Made by a program: the position numbers and the translations under genes. A DNA stretch of 64,000 nt, taken from positions 1,922,001 through 1,986,000 of the forward strand of contig NZ_CP102798.1 of NCBI RefSeq assembly GCF_028356935.1, in the 5' to 3' direction. The notes beneath the pieces were generated by a model. The model saw only the letters and a program-made list of their open reading frames with translations, made no database searches and was not told the origin of the DNA. Shown here piece after piece: positions 41,438 through 50,259 of the stretch. Numbering within the stretch: the stretch's first letter is position 1; each line of letters opens with the position of its first letter. Origin of the DNA: Lysinibacillus sp. OF-1 (lineage in GTDB: Bacteria > Bacillota > Bacilli > Bacillales_A > Planococcaceae).

Positions 41438-42799
41438 ATGATCGTGTGTAAATTTGGTGGAACATCTGTAGCAAGTGCAGAACAAATTCAAAAAGTGGCA
41501 AACATTGTGAAATCTAATCCGGCACGTAAGATTGTTGCCGTTTCAGCACCAGGGAAACGTTCTGATGACGATATAAAAGTAACAGACCTATTAATACAAT
41601 TAGCAAATGCAGCGTTACAACATGAGAATACGGAAGAAAAATTGCAAACTGTTGTGAATCGTTTTCGAGCGATTGCAGATGGTTTGGGATTAGACCATGC
41701 CATTTGTGACGTAATTGCGGAAGATTTACGTGAACGTGTACAAGGTGACAAAACGAACGTGGAATTATTCATCGATAGTATTAAAGCAGCAGGTGAAGAT
41801 AATAATGCCAAGCTGATAGCAGCTTACTTTAATGCCATTGGTATGCCCGCACGCTACATTAGTCCAAAAGAAGGTTTAGTGGTCAATGATTTGCCTGAAC
41901 GCACATTTGCTTTACCCGAAGCGTATGCTAATTTAGCCCCTTTAAAAGATACAAAAGAAATTATTGTGTTCCCAGGGTTCTTCGGTTACACTAAAGCGGG
42001 CGTATTGCGAACATTTGACCGCGGTGGCTCTGATATTACAGGTTCCATTTTAGCAGCAGCCGTTGAAGCGGAGCTGTACGAAAACTTTACGGATGTGGAT
42101 TGTGTGTTCTCTGCGAATCCGAAAGTTGTCAATGATCCAGTGGAAATTAAAGAAATTACGTATCGCGAAATGCGCGAATTATCATATGCAGGCTTTTCAG
42201 TGTTCCATGATGAAGCGTTAATGCCTGTCTACAAGATTGGGGTGCCCGTTAACATAAAAAATACAAATAATCCATTAGCCCCAGGTACTCGTATCGTACC
42301 AAGCCGTCCTGCAACAGGTCGTCCCGTTACAGGAATCTCGGCAGACAGTGGCTTTTCAACTTTATATGTTTCTAAATATTTGATGAATCGTGAAGTAGGC
42401 TTTGGACGAAAGCTGCTCCAAATTTTAGAAGATGAGAATATTTCTTATGAACACACACCGTCTGGCTTAGACGATATTTCTGTTATCATGCGTTCAAATC
42501 AACTAACTCCAGAAAATGAAGCACGTATTATTAGTCGTGTGAAAGAAGAGCTACATGCTGAGTATGTAGAAATGCGTCACGGTTTTTCGATGATCGTGAT
42601 TGTTGGCGAAGGGATGCGTCATAATACAGGTTTAGCTGCCCGTGCTGCCACAGCGATTTCAGAAACTGGCGCAAATATTGAAATGATCAATCAAGGTTCT
42701 TCTGAAGTCAGCCTCGTATTTGGGGTCCTTCAGGAATATGAAAACCGTATTTTACAAGCGTTATATGAAGAGTTTTTTGCTCATGCGAAAGCAAAATGA
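41438..42799 (+). CDS. Aspartate kinase, monofunctional class (ThrD/YclM-like)
   Basis: 453 residues from the ATG giving MIVCKFGGTSVASAEQIQKV; a TTG 9 bases earlier is less likely. The kinase domain shows KFGGTS, FDRGGSDITGSILAAA and FTDVDCVF. The C-terminal third has paired ACT domains (GFSTLYVSKYL and GMRHNTGLAARAATAISETG). Length fits aspartokinase III rather than the roughly 405-residue LysC type. It phosphorylates aspartate at the head of the Lys/Thr/Met pathway. Monocistronic. Confidence 0.93.
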   Translation: MIVCKFGGTSVASAEQIQKVANIVKSNPARKIVAVSAPGKRSDDDIKVTDLLIQLANAALQHENTEEKLQTVVNRFRAIADGLGLDHAICDVIAEDLRERVQGDKTNVELFIDSIKAAGEDNNAKLIAAYFNAIGMPARYISPKEGLVVNDLPERTFALPEAYANLAPLKDTKEIIVFPGFFGYTKAGVLRTFDRGGSDITGSILAAAVEAELYENFTDVDCVFSANPKVVNDPVEIKEITYREMRELSYAGFSVFHDEALMPVYKIGVPVNIKNTNNPLAPGTRIVPSRPATGRPVTGISADSGFSTLYVSKYLMNREVGFGRKLLQILEDENISYEHTPSGLDDISVIMRSNQLTPENEARIISRVKEELHAEYVEMRHGFSMIVIVGEGMRHNTGLAARAATAISETGANIEMINQGSSEVSLVFGVLQEYENRILQALYEEFFAHAKAK

Positions 42800-42808
42800 C
42801 ACAATCAT

Positions 42809-42850
42809 CACTAATCCAAGTGTTTCTTGCTTGGATTAGTGTTTTCTTTT
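42809..42850 (+). terminator. Rho-independent terminator
   Basis: 12-bp stem CACTAATCCAAG/CTTGGATTAGTG followed by TTTTCTTTTT. Confidence 0.92.
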
Positions 42851-42901
42851 TGCTTAGAATACGGTAAAATCGAGGGCGTACATAAGTTGGGAGGGTTTTT
42901 C

Positions 42902-43087
42902 GTGAAGAATTTAACAATTGGGATGCTTTTCTCCATCCTTGGGATACTTTTTGTCTGTTTAACGATTATGGATATTTTACCGTCATCGACCAAAACAATG
43001 AAAATTGTTTACATTGGCATTGGCTGGGTCTTTATTATTATAGGCTCTGTGATTCGCTTTAAAAATCTCAAACAAAAGCAACAATAA
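42902..43087 (+). CDS. Small two-TM protein, 61 residues
   Basis: GTG start behind GGGAGG; longer frames would run through the preceding terminator. Two membrane segments (NLTIGMLFSILGILFVCLTI and MKIVYIGIGWVFIIIGSVIR) and a basic tail. No family recognised beyond a generic membrane protein. Confidence 0.6.
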   Translation: MKNLTIGMLFSILGILFVCLTIMDILPSSTKTMKIVYIGIGWVFIIIGSVIRFKNLKQKQQ

Positions 43088-43101
43088 CGCCTTGAAATTG
43101 G

Positions 43102-43290
43102 AATTGTGACAATAGCCAAAGTTATGATACAATTTCAAAGAAAATAAATAATTTGAGTATTATGAAGTTGTTATTCTGTACATACGTTCAGAAGGTTCAA
43201 ATTTGAATAAAGAATCGACAGTACAAATTCTTCTTTGTAAGAATTTGTTTTTTTATGTTCCGTAACTATCTCGTGCGAGGAGGCGATGAA
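43102..43290 (+). promoter_or_regulatory. Promoter and leader RNA of the corrinoid salvage operon
   Basis: A promoter (TTGTGA or GTGACA, then TACAAT at 43128-43133) is followed by a roughly 150-base untranslated leader. An intrinsic terminator lies immediately before the cbiZ ribosome site. The leader has a TTCTG/CAGAA hairpin, a TTCAAATTTGAA palindrome and AAGAAT, which can pair with ATTCTT in the terminator's 5' arm (antiterminator). No canonical B12 box or cobalamin-riboswitch G-rich core is seen. Confidence 0.5.
43223..43254 (+). terminator. Leader terminator directly before cbiZ
   Basis: 10-bp stem ACAAATTCTT/AAGAATTTGT, 6-base loop, run of Ts. It has no gene upstream within its own transcript, so attenuation is likely. 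Confidence 0.88.
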
Positions 43291-43971
43291 ATGCCTATAC
43301 TGACGAAAGACCATATTCAACTATTTGATCATTATGTTGCTCTTCAAACAGCTTCACCTATGAAGGTCGTATCCTCCGCCATGCATAATCCAGGCTTTGG
43401 ACATTATACGCATCTCATGAATCGAACAGTACCCATTACTTATGATGAACGGCAACCCCATCAGGAATTACAGCAATTTTTGCAGGCACAGGGCTTTCCG
43501 CCCCACAACACTGTAGCCATGATGACGGCCGTTCAGGCCCAATTTGCGACCATTCGCGACTTTACATTTGAAGGCATCCAACTTGTCATTATGATTACTG
43601 CGGGGCTAGGTAATGCGGTCGATATTACACGTGCTTTTCATCGGGAGGAGCAGTACCATGCAGGGACGATTAATACATGGGTGCTCATCAACGGAAAGCT
43701 ATCGGATGAAGCACTATTTCAGGCAATGATTTCAACAACAGAAGCCAAGGTGAAGGCGTTAGTGGATGAAGCTATTACAGACCCAACAACAGGTACGCAA
43801 GCTACAGGTACTTCTACCGATAGCTTGCTAATTGCCTCCACAGAAGAGGGGGACTACCATCAGTATGCAGGCCCCATTACGATGCTCGGCAAGGTCATTG
43901 GCTATGGCGTCTATGAAACGATGCGTGAGGCTGTAAGGAAATACAAAAAAGATAAAGAGGAGAGAGCTTGA
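43291..43971 (+). CDS. cbiZ: Adenosylcobinamide amidohydrolase CbiZ
   Basis: 226 residues from the ATG 5 bases after GAGGAGGCG. Family features: ASPMKVVSSAMHNPGFGHYT, then MMTAVQA, TAGLGNAVDI, and the C-terminal DSLLIASTEEGDYHQYAGPI. CbiZ removes the aminopropanol side chain of (pseudo)cobinamides to give adenosylcobyric acid, letting the cell rebuild its own cobamide from scavenged corrinoids. First gene of the operon; overlaps cbiB by 4 bases. Confidence 0.88.
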   Translation: MPILTKDHIQLFDHYVALQTASPMKVVSSAMHNPGFGHYTHLMNRTVPITYDERQPHQELQQFLQAQGFPPHNTVAMMTAVQAQFATIRDFTFEGIQLVIMITAGLGNAVDITRAFHREEQYHAGTINTWVLINGKLSDEALFQAMISTTEAKVKALVDEAITDPTTGTQATGTSTDSLLIASTEEGDYHQYAGPITMLGKVIGYGVYETMREAVRKYKKDKEERA

Positions 43972-44927
43972 TGATTGCTATCGTAATTGCCTGTATCATA
44001 GGGCTTGTTTTCGATTTATTAGTAGGAGACCCTCCAAAGCTTTCCCATCCTGTACGCTGGATTGGACATTTGATTCAATCGCAAACAGCTCTATGGAATA
44101 AGGGCAAATGGCGAAAGCTGCGTGGGATGGTGATGGCACTTGCTGTTGTTGGGACGACCATGTTTATAGTGACATTGATTCTGCTCCTTAGTTATCAGGT
44201 AAGTATCATTTTTGGCATTCTAGTAGAAGGGCTTCTCATTGGGATTGGACTGGCACAGCGTAGCTTGAAGGAGGCGGCAATGGCTGTCTATGAGCCGCTT
44301 GTCAAAGGTGATTTTGCGGAAGCGCGTGTCAAGCTGTCGTGGATTGTTGGACGTGATACCGAGAAGCTGGATGAAGATGAAATTGTGCGTGGTGTGGTAG
44401 AAACGGTTTCTGAGAATACAAGCGATGGCGTGACAGCACCGCTCTTTTATGCCTTTTTATTTGGGGCAATTGGGTTATGGGGCTATAAGGCTGTCAATAC
44501 ATTAGATTCGATGGTCGGCTATAAAAATGAAAAATACAAAGACTTTGGCATGTTCTCTGCCAAGCTTGATGATGTGCTGAATTTTATTCCAAGTCGTATT
44601 ACAGGCTTGCTAATTGTGCTTGGCACAAAAAATGAAACAAATTATTCGCTTGGCAAGCGTTTAAAGCGATGGGCACAGGATGCGAAAAAGCATCCAAGTC
44701 CAAACAGTGGCTATTTAGAGGCAGCGACGGCTGTGCAGCTCGGTGTACAGCTCGGTGGAAAAAATACGTATAAGGGTGTTGTCTCTCATCGAGCAATTAT
44801 GGGAGAAAAATTAGTTCCTTTAACAAAGGAGCATATTGCTACATCTATTCTTCATATGCGTATTGCCACAGTTCTCTTTACGCTTGTCATGCTAGCAGTG
44901 GAGGTGTTCATTTATGCCATTACCTAA
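43968..44927 (+). CDS. cbiB: Adenosylcobinamide-phosphate synthase CbiB
   Basis: 319 residues, integral membrane. Signatures: FDLLVGDPPKLSHPVRWIGH, GRDTEKLDEDEIVRGVVETV, SENTSDGVTAPLFYAFLFGA, and HPSPNSGYLEAATA. It attaches (R)-1-amino-2-propanol phosphate, made by CobD, to cobyric acid. The start overlaps the cbiZ stop (ATGA) and the end overlaps cobD by 14 bases. Confidence 0.94.
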   Translation: MMIAIVIACIIGLVFDLLVGDPPKLSHPVRWIGHLIQSQTALWNKGKWRKLRGMVMALAVVGTTMFIVTLILLLSYQVSIIFGILVEGLLIGIGLAQRSLKEAAMAVYEPLVKGDFAEARVKLSWIVGRDTEKLDEDEIVRGVVETVSENTSDGVTAPLFYAFLFGAIGLWGYKAVNTLDSMVGYKNEKYKDFGMFSAKLDDVLNFIPSRITGLLIVLGTKNETNYSLGKRLKRWAQDAKKHPSPNSGYLEAATAVQLGVQLGGKNTYKGVVSHRAIMGEKLVPLTKEHIATSILHMRIATVLFTLVMLAVEVFIYAIT

Positions 44928-46008
44928 TCACGGAGCAAATCCGCATAATGTGTATCAGCAATTAGGCTTAACTATGCCTGAAGTAGTGTATGATTTTAGT
45001 GAAAATGTGAATGCCGCGGGACCGCCATCCTTTGTGGAGGCACGGTGGCGTACATTTTATCCGCTAATTCAACGTTATCCAGATCCTGATGGAGAGCCCT
45101 TTTTAACGAAGGTTGCAGCTTTTCATCAAGTGGCAAAGGATACGATTCTATTAGGTAACGGGGCATCAGAGCTTTTTAGTGTGCTAGCAAGACGCTATAC
45201 GAAAAAGCGTGTCATCATTGTGCATCCGACTTTTTCTGAATATGAGCGAACATTGCGTGCAGTGGGTGCTGATATTGTGCCCGTTTTGGTGACAGACTTC
45301 ATCGAGTACACATTACCTATGGAGCAGCTACAGCATGAAATGATGGAGGCAGACGCAGTTTATATTTGTACACCTAATAATCCGACGGGCGTCCTGCCGA
45401 AAAAAGAAGATTTACTTGCCTTAATAGAGCATGGAGCTGCCGTTAACTGTGAGCTTGTCATTGATGAAGCCTTTATGGATTGGGTAGATGAGGCGTATTC
45501 GCTAATTCATAATAGTACACAACAACCGCATGTCATTGTCGTACGTTCGATGACTAAAATGTATGCGATTCCAGGTTTACGTCTAGGTTATTTAGTTGCA
45601 CATGCTTCCATTGTGAGCACTTTAAAGGACATGCTGCCTCATTGGAATTTAAATGCCTTTGCGCTTGTTATTGGTGCGAGCTGTTTAGATGAACAGCATT
45701 ATTGTCAGCAAGCCATTAGCTATGCGACAGCGCAAAGAGAATGGCTGCATCGTTATTTACAAGAAAATGGCTGTCAAGTAACCAATAGCGTTACCAATTA
45801 TGTGTGCTTCTCACTACCAAAAACACAGCAGGCAGATACCTTTTTCACCTATTGTCTAGCACAAGGTATTGTTCTGCGTCATACGAAAAATTTTCAAGGT
45901 TTACAGGGTGAATGGTTCCGTATTGGAATAAAAGATATTGCGGCCATGACTTCTTTACATAATTGTCTGCAAGCTTGGTTTAGCGCAAATAAGGGGAGAG
46001 AAAAGTGA
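44914..46008 (+). CDS. cobD: L-threonine-O-3-phosphate decarboxylase CobD
   Basis: 364 residues, class I/II PLP aminotransferase fold resembling HisC. Motifs: YDFSENVNAAGPPS, LLGNGASELFSVLARRY, CTPNNPTGVLP, and the PLP lysine in RSMTKMYAIPGLRLGY. It makes (R)-1-amino-2-propanol phosphate for CbiB. Located between cbiB and cobC as expected for an upper corrinoid pathway. Confidence 0.92.
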   Translation: MPLPNHGANPHNVYQQLGLTMPEVVYDFSENVNAAGPPSFVEARWRTFYPLIQRYPDPDGEPFLTKVAAFHQVAKDTILLGNGASELFSVLARRYTKKRVIIVHPTFSEYERTLRAVGADIVPVLVTDFIEYTLPMEQLQHEMMEADAVYICTPNNPTGVLPKKEDLLALIEHGAAVNCELVIDEAFMDWVDEAYSLIHNSTQQPHVIVVRSMTKMYAIPGLRLGYLVAHASIVSTLKDMLPHWNLNAFALVIGASCLDEQHYCQQAISYATAQREWLHRYLQENGCQVTNSVTNYVCFSLPKTQQADTFFTYCLAQGIVLRHTKNFQGLQGEWFRIGIKDIAAMTSLHNCLQAWFSANKGREK

Positions 46009-46613
46009 CAACTTTTTATCTAGTAAGACATGGGGAAACACAATGGAATCAAGAGCAACGACTACAGGGGTGGCTGGATTCATCATTAACAGAAAACGGT
46101 AGAGCAGCGGCTGAACGGCTACACAAGCAACTGCAACAAATCCCTTTTGCTGCTGCTTATTGTAGCTCAAGTGGTCGTGCGAGAGAGACGATGGCTATTC
46201 TCACAGCTAATCGCCAGCTGCCTATTGCCTATGAAGATGATTTACGAGAAATCTATTTAGGGGAATGGCAAGGTCATACCATTGAGGAGATAATGGCGAC
46301 GAATAAGCTGGATTATGAGCTATATACAAACTATCCAGCACAGTTTATTGCTACTCATACCGAAAGCTTTGGCGCTGTGACAGAAAGAGCGATGTTTACA
46401 CTCAAAAAAATAGCAGCCCAATATCGGGATGAATCAATCCTCATTGTCTCTCATGCCGTCACCATTAAATGTATTATCAACGCTATTTTACAGCGTAGCA
46501 TTAGTGAGCTGTGGGCAGCGCCATATATTCATGGGACGAGTGTGACAGTGATTGAACGACAAGCTCAACAATGGCTTGTCCAAGATATCGGTAATTTGCA
46601 TCATTTACAATAG
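46005..46613 (+). CDS. cobC: Histidine phosphatase, alpha-ribazole phosphatase CobC
   Basis: 202 residues from a GTG overlapping the cobD stop (GTGA). Phosphoglycerate-mutase-like: LVRHGETQWNQEQRLQGW (catalytic RHG), then LREIYLGEWQG, and the second His in IVSHAVTI. It dephosphorylates alpha-ribazole-5'-phosphate or the cobalamin phosphate at the end of nucleotide-loop assembly. A second, shorter paralogue lies after cobS. Confidence 0.88.
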   Translation: MTTFYLVRHGETQWNQEQRLQGWLDSSLTENGRAAAERLHKQLQQIPFAAAYCSSSGRARETMAILTANRQLPIAYEDDLREIYLGEWQGHTIEEIMATNKLDYELYTNYPAQFIATHTESFGAVTERAMFTLKKIAAQYRDESILIVSHAVTIKCIINAILQRSISELWAAPYIHGTSVTVIERQAQQWLVQDIGNLHHLQ

Positions 46614-46626
46614 GAGGTGCCTGAAA

Positions 46627-47202
46627 ATGCCACTCATTTTTATTACAGGTGGTGTGCGTAGTGGTAAATCTCATTTTGCTGAGCAAGCAGCGATGCAGCA
46701 ATATCAAACGCAGTTTAGTACTGCAAAACGTTTGATATATTTGGCTTCTGGTCTTGCTGTAGATCGTGAAATGGAGAAGCGGATTCATCGTCATCAGGCA
46801 GATCGACAGGCACAGCCTATCCAATGGCTGACGGTGGAGGCCCCATATGCGATAGCAGAGGTGTTTGAGACACTTCAAGATGGGGATGTGGTGCTGTGGG
46901 ATTGCGTCACAACTTGGCTGACCAATGCTTTTTATGAAGGCTATGACAGTGGGACACCGTGTGTACAACGGCCTGGGTGTTTAGAAAATAAGCTACAGAT
47001 TGTTAAACAGGCTATTCAGTCACTACTAAAGAAGAACATGGCTTTTTTTGTTGTCTCCAATGAACTGTTTGATGAGCCACCTTATAATAGTGATGAAGTA
47101 GAATTATACCGACGAACACTCGGACAATTCCATCAATGGTTCGTTGCAATGGCACAGGAGGCCTATGAGATGAATGACGGTATTGTGAAGAGGTGGAAAT
47201 AA
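46627..47202 (+). CDS. cobU: Adenosylcobinamide kinase/guanylyltransferase CobU
   Basis: 191 residues from the ATG 8 bases after AGGAGGTG; the longer frame lacks a site. P-loop GGVRSGKSHFAE at the N-terminus, then LASGLAVDREMEKRIHRHQA with the guanylylated His region, VLWDCVTTWLTNAFY, and SNELFDEPPY. It phosphorylates cobinamide and transfers GMP to give adenosyl-GDP-cobinamide, the substrate of CobS. Confidence 0.92.
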   Translation: MPLIFITGGVRSGKSHFAEQAAMQQYQTQFSTAKRLIYLASGLAVDREMEKRIHRHQADRQAQPIQWLTVEAPYAIAEVFETLQDGDVVLWDCVTTWLTNAFYEGYDSGTPCVQRPGCLENKLQIVKQAIQSLLKKNMAFFVVSNELFDEPPYNSDEVELYRRTLGQFHQWFVAMAQEAYEMNDGIVKRWK

Positions 47203-47223
47203 ATCGAGAAAGAGGGCAAGACG

Positions 47224-48000
47224 ATGAAAAATTTTTGGCATAGCCTGCTATTGGCATTTCAATTTTTTACGGTTTTGCCAGTACATAAAGAGTTACCATT
47301 AACGAGGTTCACCATCACAGGCATGTTCGCTTGCTTACCGTGGATAGGGGCTTTGATGGGGACGACGGTGGCAGCCGTGCTGTATAGTCTCACGCAGTGG
47401 ACCGCAAGCAGTGAAGTGATGCTAGCTTTTATTGTCATAGGGCTATTTGCTTTATGGACAGGTGGTTTACATTTAGATGGCTTTATCGATATGGGCGATG
47501 CCTATTTTTCTTATCGAGATCGAGAGAAACGATTGGAGATTTTAGATGATCCTCGTGTAGGGGCATTCGGGGTATTGTCTGTCGTGTTTTTATTAATGGG
47601 TAAATTTGTCATTCTACATGAGCTATTTGTACAGCAGCAATTCGCTTTATGGATGGTGTTATATGTGCCATTTCTAACGAGGGTGGGTATGAGCTTTTAT
47701 TTTATGTCACTCCACTGCTCCAAGGAAAAAGGCCTTGCCTATTTTTTTAAGTCTCATATTAATGCCAAGCTATTGCAAATATGGTTGCTGTTATCGCTTC
47801 TCTTAGCTATAACGGCTGTATTTGTCTTTACTGAGTTCTCTCTGCTACCCATTATATTAGTGATCGTTTTAGCCATTGCGCTTTTTATTTTTCGCCAATT
47901 TACGTTGCGTAATTTTGGTGGCGTATCAGGTGATTTACTAGGTGCATCGATTGAAGGGATGGAGGTTGTGCTATGGGTGACATTGTTACTGTGTGCTTAA
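47224..48000 (+). CDS. cobS: Adenosylcobinamide-GDP ribazoletransferase CobS
   Basis: 258 residues, about six membrane helices. Hallmarks: FQFFTVLPVHKELPLTRFTI, the metal motif GGLHLDGFIDMGDAYFSYRD, DPRVGAFGVLS, and GGVSGDLLGASIEGMEV. It joins alpha-ribazole to adenosyl-GDP-cobinamide in the membrane. The 3' end overlaps the second phosphatase gene by 28 bases. Confidence 0.93.
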   Translation: MKNFWHSLLLAFQFFTVLPVHKELPLTRFTITGMFACLPWIGALMGTTVAAVLYSLTQWTASSEVMLAFIVIGLFALWTGGLHLDGFIDMGDAYFSYRDREKRLEILDDPRVGAFGVLSVVFLLMGKFVILHELFVQQQFALWMVLYVPFLTRVGMSFYFMSLHCSKEKGLAYFFKSHINAKLLQIWLLLSLLLAITAVFVFTEFSLLPIILVIVLAIALFIFRQFTLRNFGGVSGDLLGASIEGMEVVLWVTLLLCA

Positions 48001-48569
48001 TGAGGCATGCACCAACGAAAGAAAATTTAGAAAAGCGCTATCTTGGTTGGACGGACGCACCATTAGCAGCGACAACCGAGCTTGCTGTTGTAGATGCGAA
48101 TGTCGATAAGGTTTATGGCAGTGATTTACTACGCTGCCGAGAAACAGCGGCTCATTATTTTCCGAATGCAAGCTACCAGACAGAGCCACGCTTTCGTGAG
48201 ACAAACTTTGGTGCGTTTGAAGGGCAAACTTATGAGGAATTAAAAATGAATGCCCATTATTGTGCATGGCTTGACGATCCGATTCACACGCCCCCACCAC
48301 AAGGCGAAGCGTTTGATGATTTTGTAACGCGTGTTATAGACGGCTTCAACCATTTACCAAAGGATGAGGATCATTATTATTTAGTTGTTCATGGCGGGGT
48401 CATTCGTGCGTTACTCGTTGCTTTTGCCCCAACAGAGCAGCCTTTTTGGTCCTATCAAGTGCCACATGACAAACAATTTGTTTTAACGTTTTCAAGAAAG
48501 GCTTGGGAGGAGGGAGCAAGATGCATGTCTTTATCGGAGGCGCCTATAACGGCAAAACCGACTATGTGA
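47973..48569 (+). CDS. Second histidine phosphatase (CobC-like)
   Basis: 198 residues. CLMRHAPTKENLEKRYLGWT has RHA rather than RHG at the catalytic site; REFNFGxFEGxTY-type sequence appears as RETNFGAFEGQTYEEL, and VVHGGVIRALL supplies the second His. Probably an alpha-ribazole or cobalamin-5'-phosphate phosphatase. With CobC encoded in the same operon, either the two act on different phosphates (ribazole versus cobalamin) or one is redundant. Confidence 0.82.
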   Translation: MGDIVTVCLMRHAPTKENLEKRYLGWTDAPLAATTELAVVDANVDKVYGSDLLRCRETAAHYFPNASYQTEPRFRETNFGAFEGQTYEELKMNAHYCAWLDDPIHTPPPQGEAFDDFVTRVIDGFNHLPKDEDHYYLVVHGGVIRALLVAFAPTEQPFWSYQVPHDKQFVLTFSRKAWEEGARCMSLSEAPITAKPTM

Positions 48570-48913
48570 AGGGTTTGTATGAACAGCATCAGATGGTAAT
48601 GCTTGATGGCGAATTACCAGAGGTGGCACCAGCCTGTGATGTCCTCGTCATAAAAAATTTAGAAAAATGGCTCGTGACACAAAATTTGGAGGAAGATGAA
48701 CAAGTGGTTCAAACGGTGCTAGCAACAGTACAGACATTAGAACAACAATGTAGATTAGTGCTCATTGTCACGGATATGGGGCGTGGTGTTGTGCCGATGG
48801 AAAAGCAAGCACGTCTACTAAGAGATTCATGTGGTCGTTTATACCAAGCTTTGTTCAAGGAAGCAGAGCAAGTTGTACGAATTTGGTATGGATTGGCTGA
48901 ACAGCTGAAATAA
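48521..48913 (+). CDS. CobU-like P-loop protein, short paralogue
   Basis: 130 residues from the ATG after GGGAGGAGGGAG, overlapping the phosphatase by 49 bases. The P-loop GGAYNGKT is intact. VTDMGRGVVPMEKQARLLRD and GRLYQ match the C-terminal CobU motif, but the nucleotide-transferase middle and its His are missing. It may be a kinase-only cobinamide or ribazole enzyme, or a regulator. Length is about two-thirds of CobU. Confidence 0.7.
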   Translation: MHVFIGGAYNGKTDYVKGLYEQHQMVMLDGELPEVAPACDVLVIKNLEKWLVTQNLEEDEQVVQTVLATVQTLEQQCRLVLIVTDMGRGVVPMEKQARLLRDSCGRLYQALFKEAEQVVRIWYGLAEQLK

Positions 48914-48945
48914 GGTAAACACTCAGATAGAAAAGAGGAGAAGGC

Positions 48946-49440
48946 ATGGAACGACAAAGATTAAGGAAATGGATATTGACGGCAATGGTAGCGGCCATTT
49001 GTGCTGTAGGGGCAATGATTAAAGTGCCAACATTTATTTCAACGGCGGCTCTAGACTCGGCTCCAGCCTTTTTAGGGGTTGTCTTTTTATCACCGCTACT
49101 AGCAGGTGTCGCTGGGCTGATCGGTCATTTTATTACAGCGCTCACGGCTGGATTTCCACTAGGTCCTCTACATCTACTAATTGCCGTAGAAATGTTGATG
49201 GTTGTCTGGGTCTTTGGTGTGATGCATAAAAAAGGCATGCATTTTTGGAAATGGCCCGTTGCCCTAGTATTAAACGGCATTGTGGCGCCACTTCCGTTTT
49301 ATTTTATTATTAGCCCAGCATTTTTCTGGGGAGCGTTAGGGAGTATTCTGATGGCAACGGTAATCAATTTAGTGATTGTCGCTGTAGTTATGCCCGTTTT
49401 GTCAAAGGTTTTTGTGCGTAAGGAAGGTCGTGTACAGTGA
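48946..49440 (+). CDS. cblT: ECF transporter S component, probable alpha-ribazole transporter CblT
   Basis: 164 residues with about five or six membrane helices. Typical S-component features: TAMVAAICAVGAMIKVPTF near the N-terminus and GLIGHFITALTAGFPLGPLH. Substrate specificity rests on context: it directly precedes the cblS-like gene (4-base overlap) in a corrinoid operon, as known for CblT/CblS alpha-ribazole salvage in Firmicutes. The ECF energising module must be encoded elsewhere. AGAGGAGAAGG precedes the ATG. Confidence 0.78.
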   Translation: MERQRLRKWILTAMVAAICAVGAMIKVPTFISTAALDSAPAFLGVVFLSPLLAGVAGLIGHFITALTAGFPLGPLHLLIAVEMLMVVWVFGVMHKKGMHFWKWPVALVLNGIVAPLPFYFIISPAFFWGALGSILMATVINLVIVAVVMPVLSKVFVRKEGRVQ

Positions 49441-50120
49441 GAAATGCGATGAAAGTAGGCTCGTTGGTTGCGACAATGGATAATGCGGCAGCCATTGGAG
49501 AAAAACCTCAGGATATTGTGTCTGCATCCGATCAATTGACAGCCTATATGACGGCACGTGTATCGTTTTTAGAGCAGCTTGCCGCGCAGGCATTGCCCAT
49601 CCAAATACTACTTGCTAATTTTTCTGGTGATGCCGCATGGTCACCCTATGAGAAAGGCATTCAGCAAGTGTTTGAAGAGGCGGGTCTTACATGTCCAGCC
49701 ATTGCAGGTAGTACAGAATCCAATATGCCCACATTGCAATCAGGTTTAGCTATTACGATGCTAGGGGAGAGCCAACAGCGCTGTGCATTTGACCATGAAC
49801 AGCTTAGCTGGTACACCTATGGCTTGCCACTTGTGGGCGAGGAAGTGTTGGCTCAGCCTGAAGATGTTGCACAGTTGCAGCCAATTTTTCAGGCATGGCG
49901 AGCGGAAATGGTTCAGCAAGTATGGCCTGTTGGATCAAAGGGGCTGCAAGGAGAATTCGCCCGTCTATTTAGCGGGCAGCGTGTTGAAAGTTCTGTTGAT
50001 TGTACAAAATCCGCAGGGCCCTGCACGGTCACTTTGCTAGGCATTGATCCTAATAAAGAGCAACAGGCACAAAAGCTTTTCCTGCGAAACTTCGAAAAAC
50101 TACGCATCATTACACTGTAA
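49437..50120 (+). CDS. cblS: Probable alpha-ribazole kinase CblS (AIR synthase-related)
   Basis: 227 residues from a GTG overlapping the cblT stop. KVGSLVATMDNAAAIGEKPQ, then DIVSASDQ and a C-terminal PCTVTLLGIDPNKEQQ suggest the AIR-synthase-related group to which CblS has been assigned. It would phosphorylate imported alpha-ribazole for CobS. Assignment is by context and family resemblance, not by a diagnostic motif I can prove. Confidence 0.68.
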   Translation: MRNAMKVGSLVATMDNAAAIGEKPQDIVSASDQLTAYMTARVSFLEQLAAQALPIQILLANFSGDAAWSPYEKGIQQVFEEAGLTCPAIAGSTESNMPTLQSGLAITMLGESQQRCAFDHEQLSWYTYGLPLVGEEVLAQPEDVAQLQPIFQAWRAEMVQQVWPVGSKGLQGEFARLFSGQRVESSVDCTKSAGPCTVTLLGIDPNKEQQAQKLFLRNFEKLRIITL

Positions 50121-50202
50121 CAGGGCTTGCTTCGAGCAATGGTCATCCTAAGTAAATGCAAGGAGCATGGCCAGGAAAACGCAGCTTTATTGGCATAACA
50201 AT

Positions 50203-50233
50203 GGGAACGTCCACATCCGGGCGTTCCCTTGTT
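50203..50233 (+). terminator. Terminator of the corrinoid operon
   Basis: Stem GGGAACG/CGTTCCC followed by TTGTTTATT, 80 bases after the last gene. Confidence 0.75.
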
Positions 50234-50259
50234 TATTACAAAGCTTTTATTTTCAAGGT

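Noticed and set aside
43102..43222. Canonical cobalamin, preQ1 or T-box leader
   Set aside because: No B12 box or G-rich core, no preQ1 ACCC/AAAAACUA tail and no T-box AGGGTGGNACCGCG. Left as an unassigned leader.
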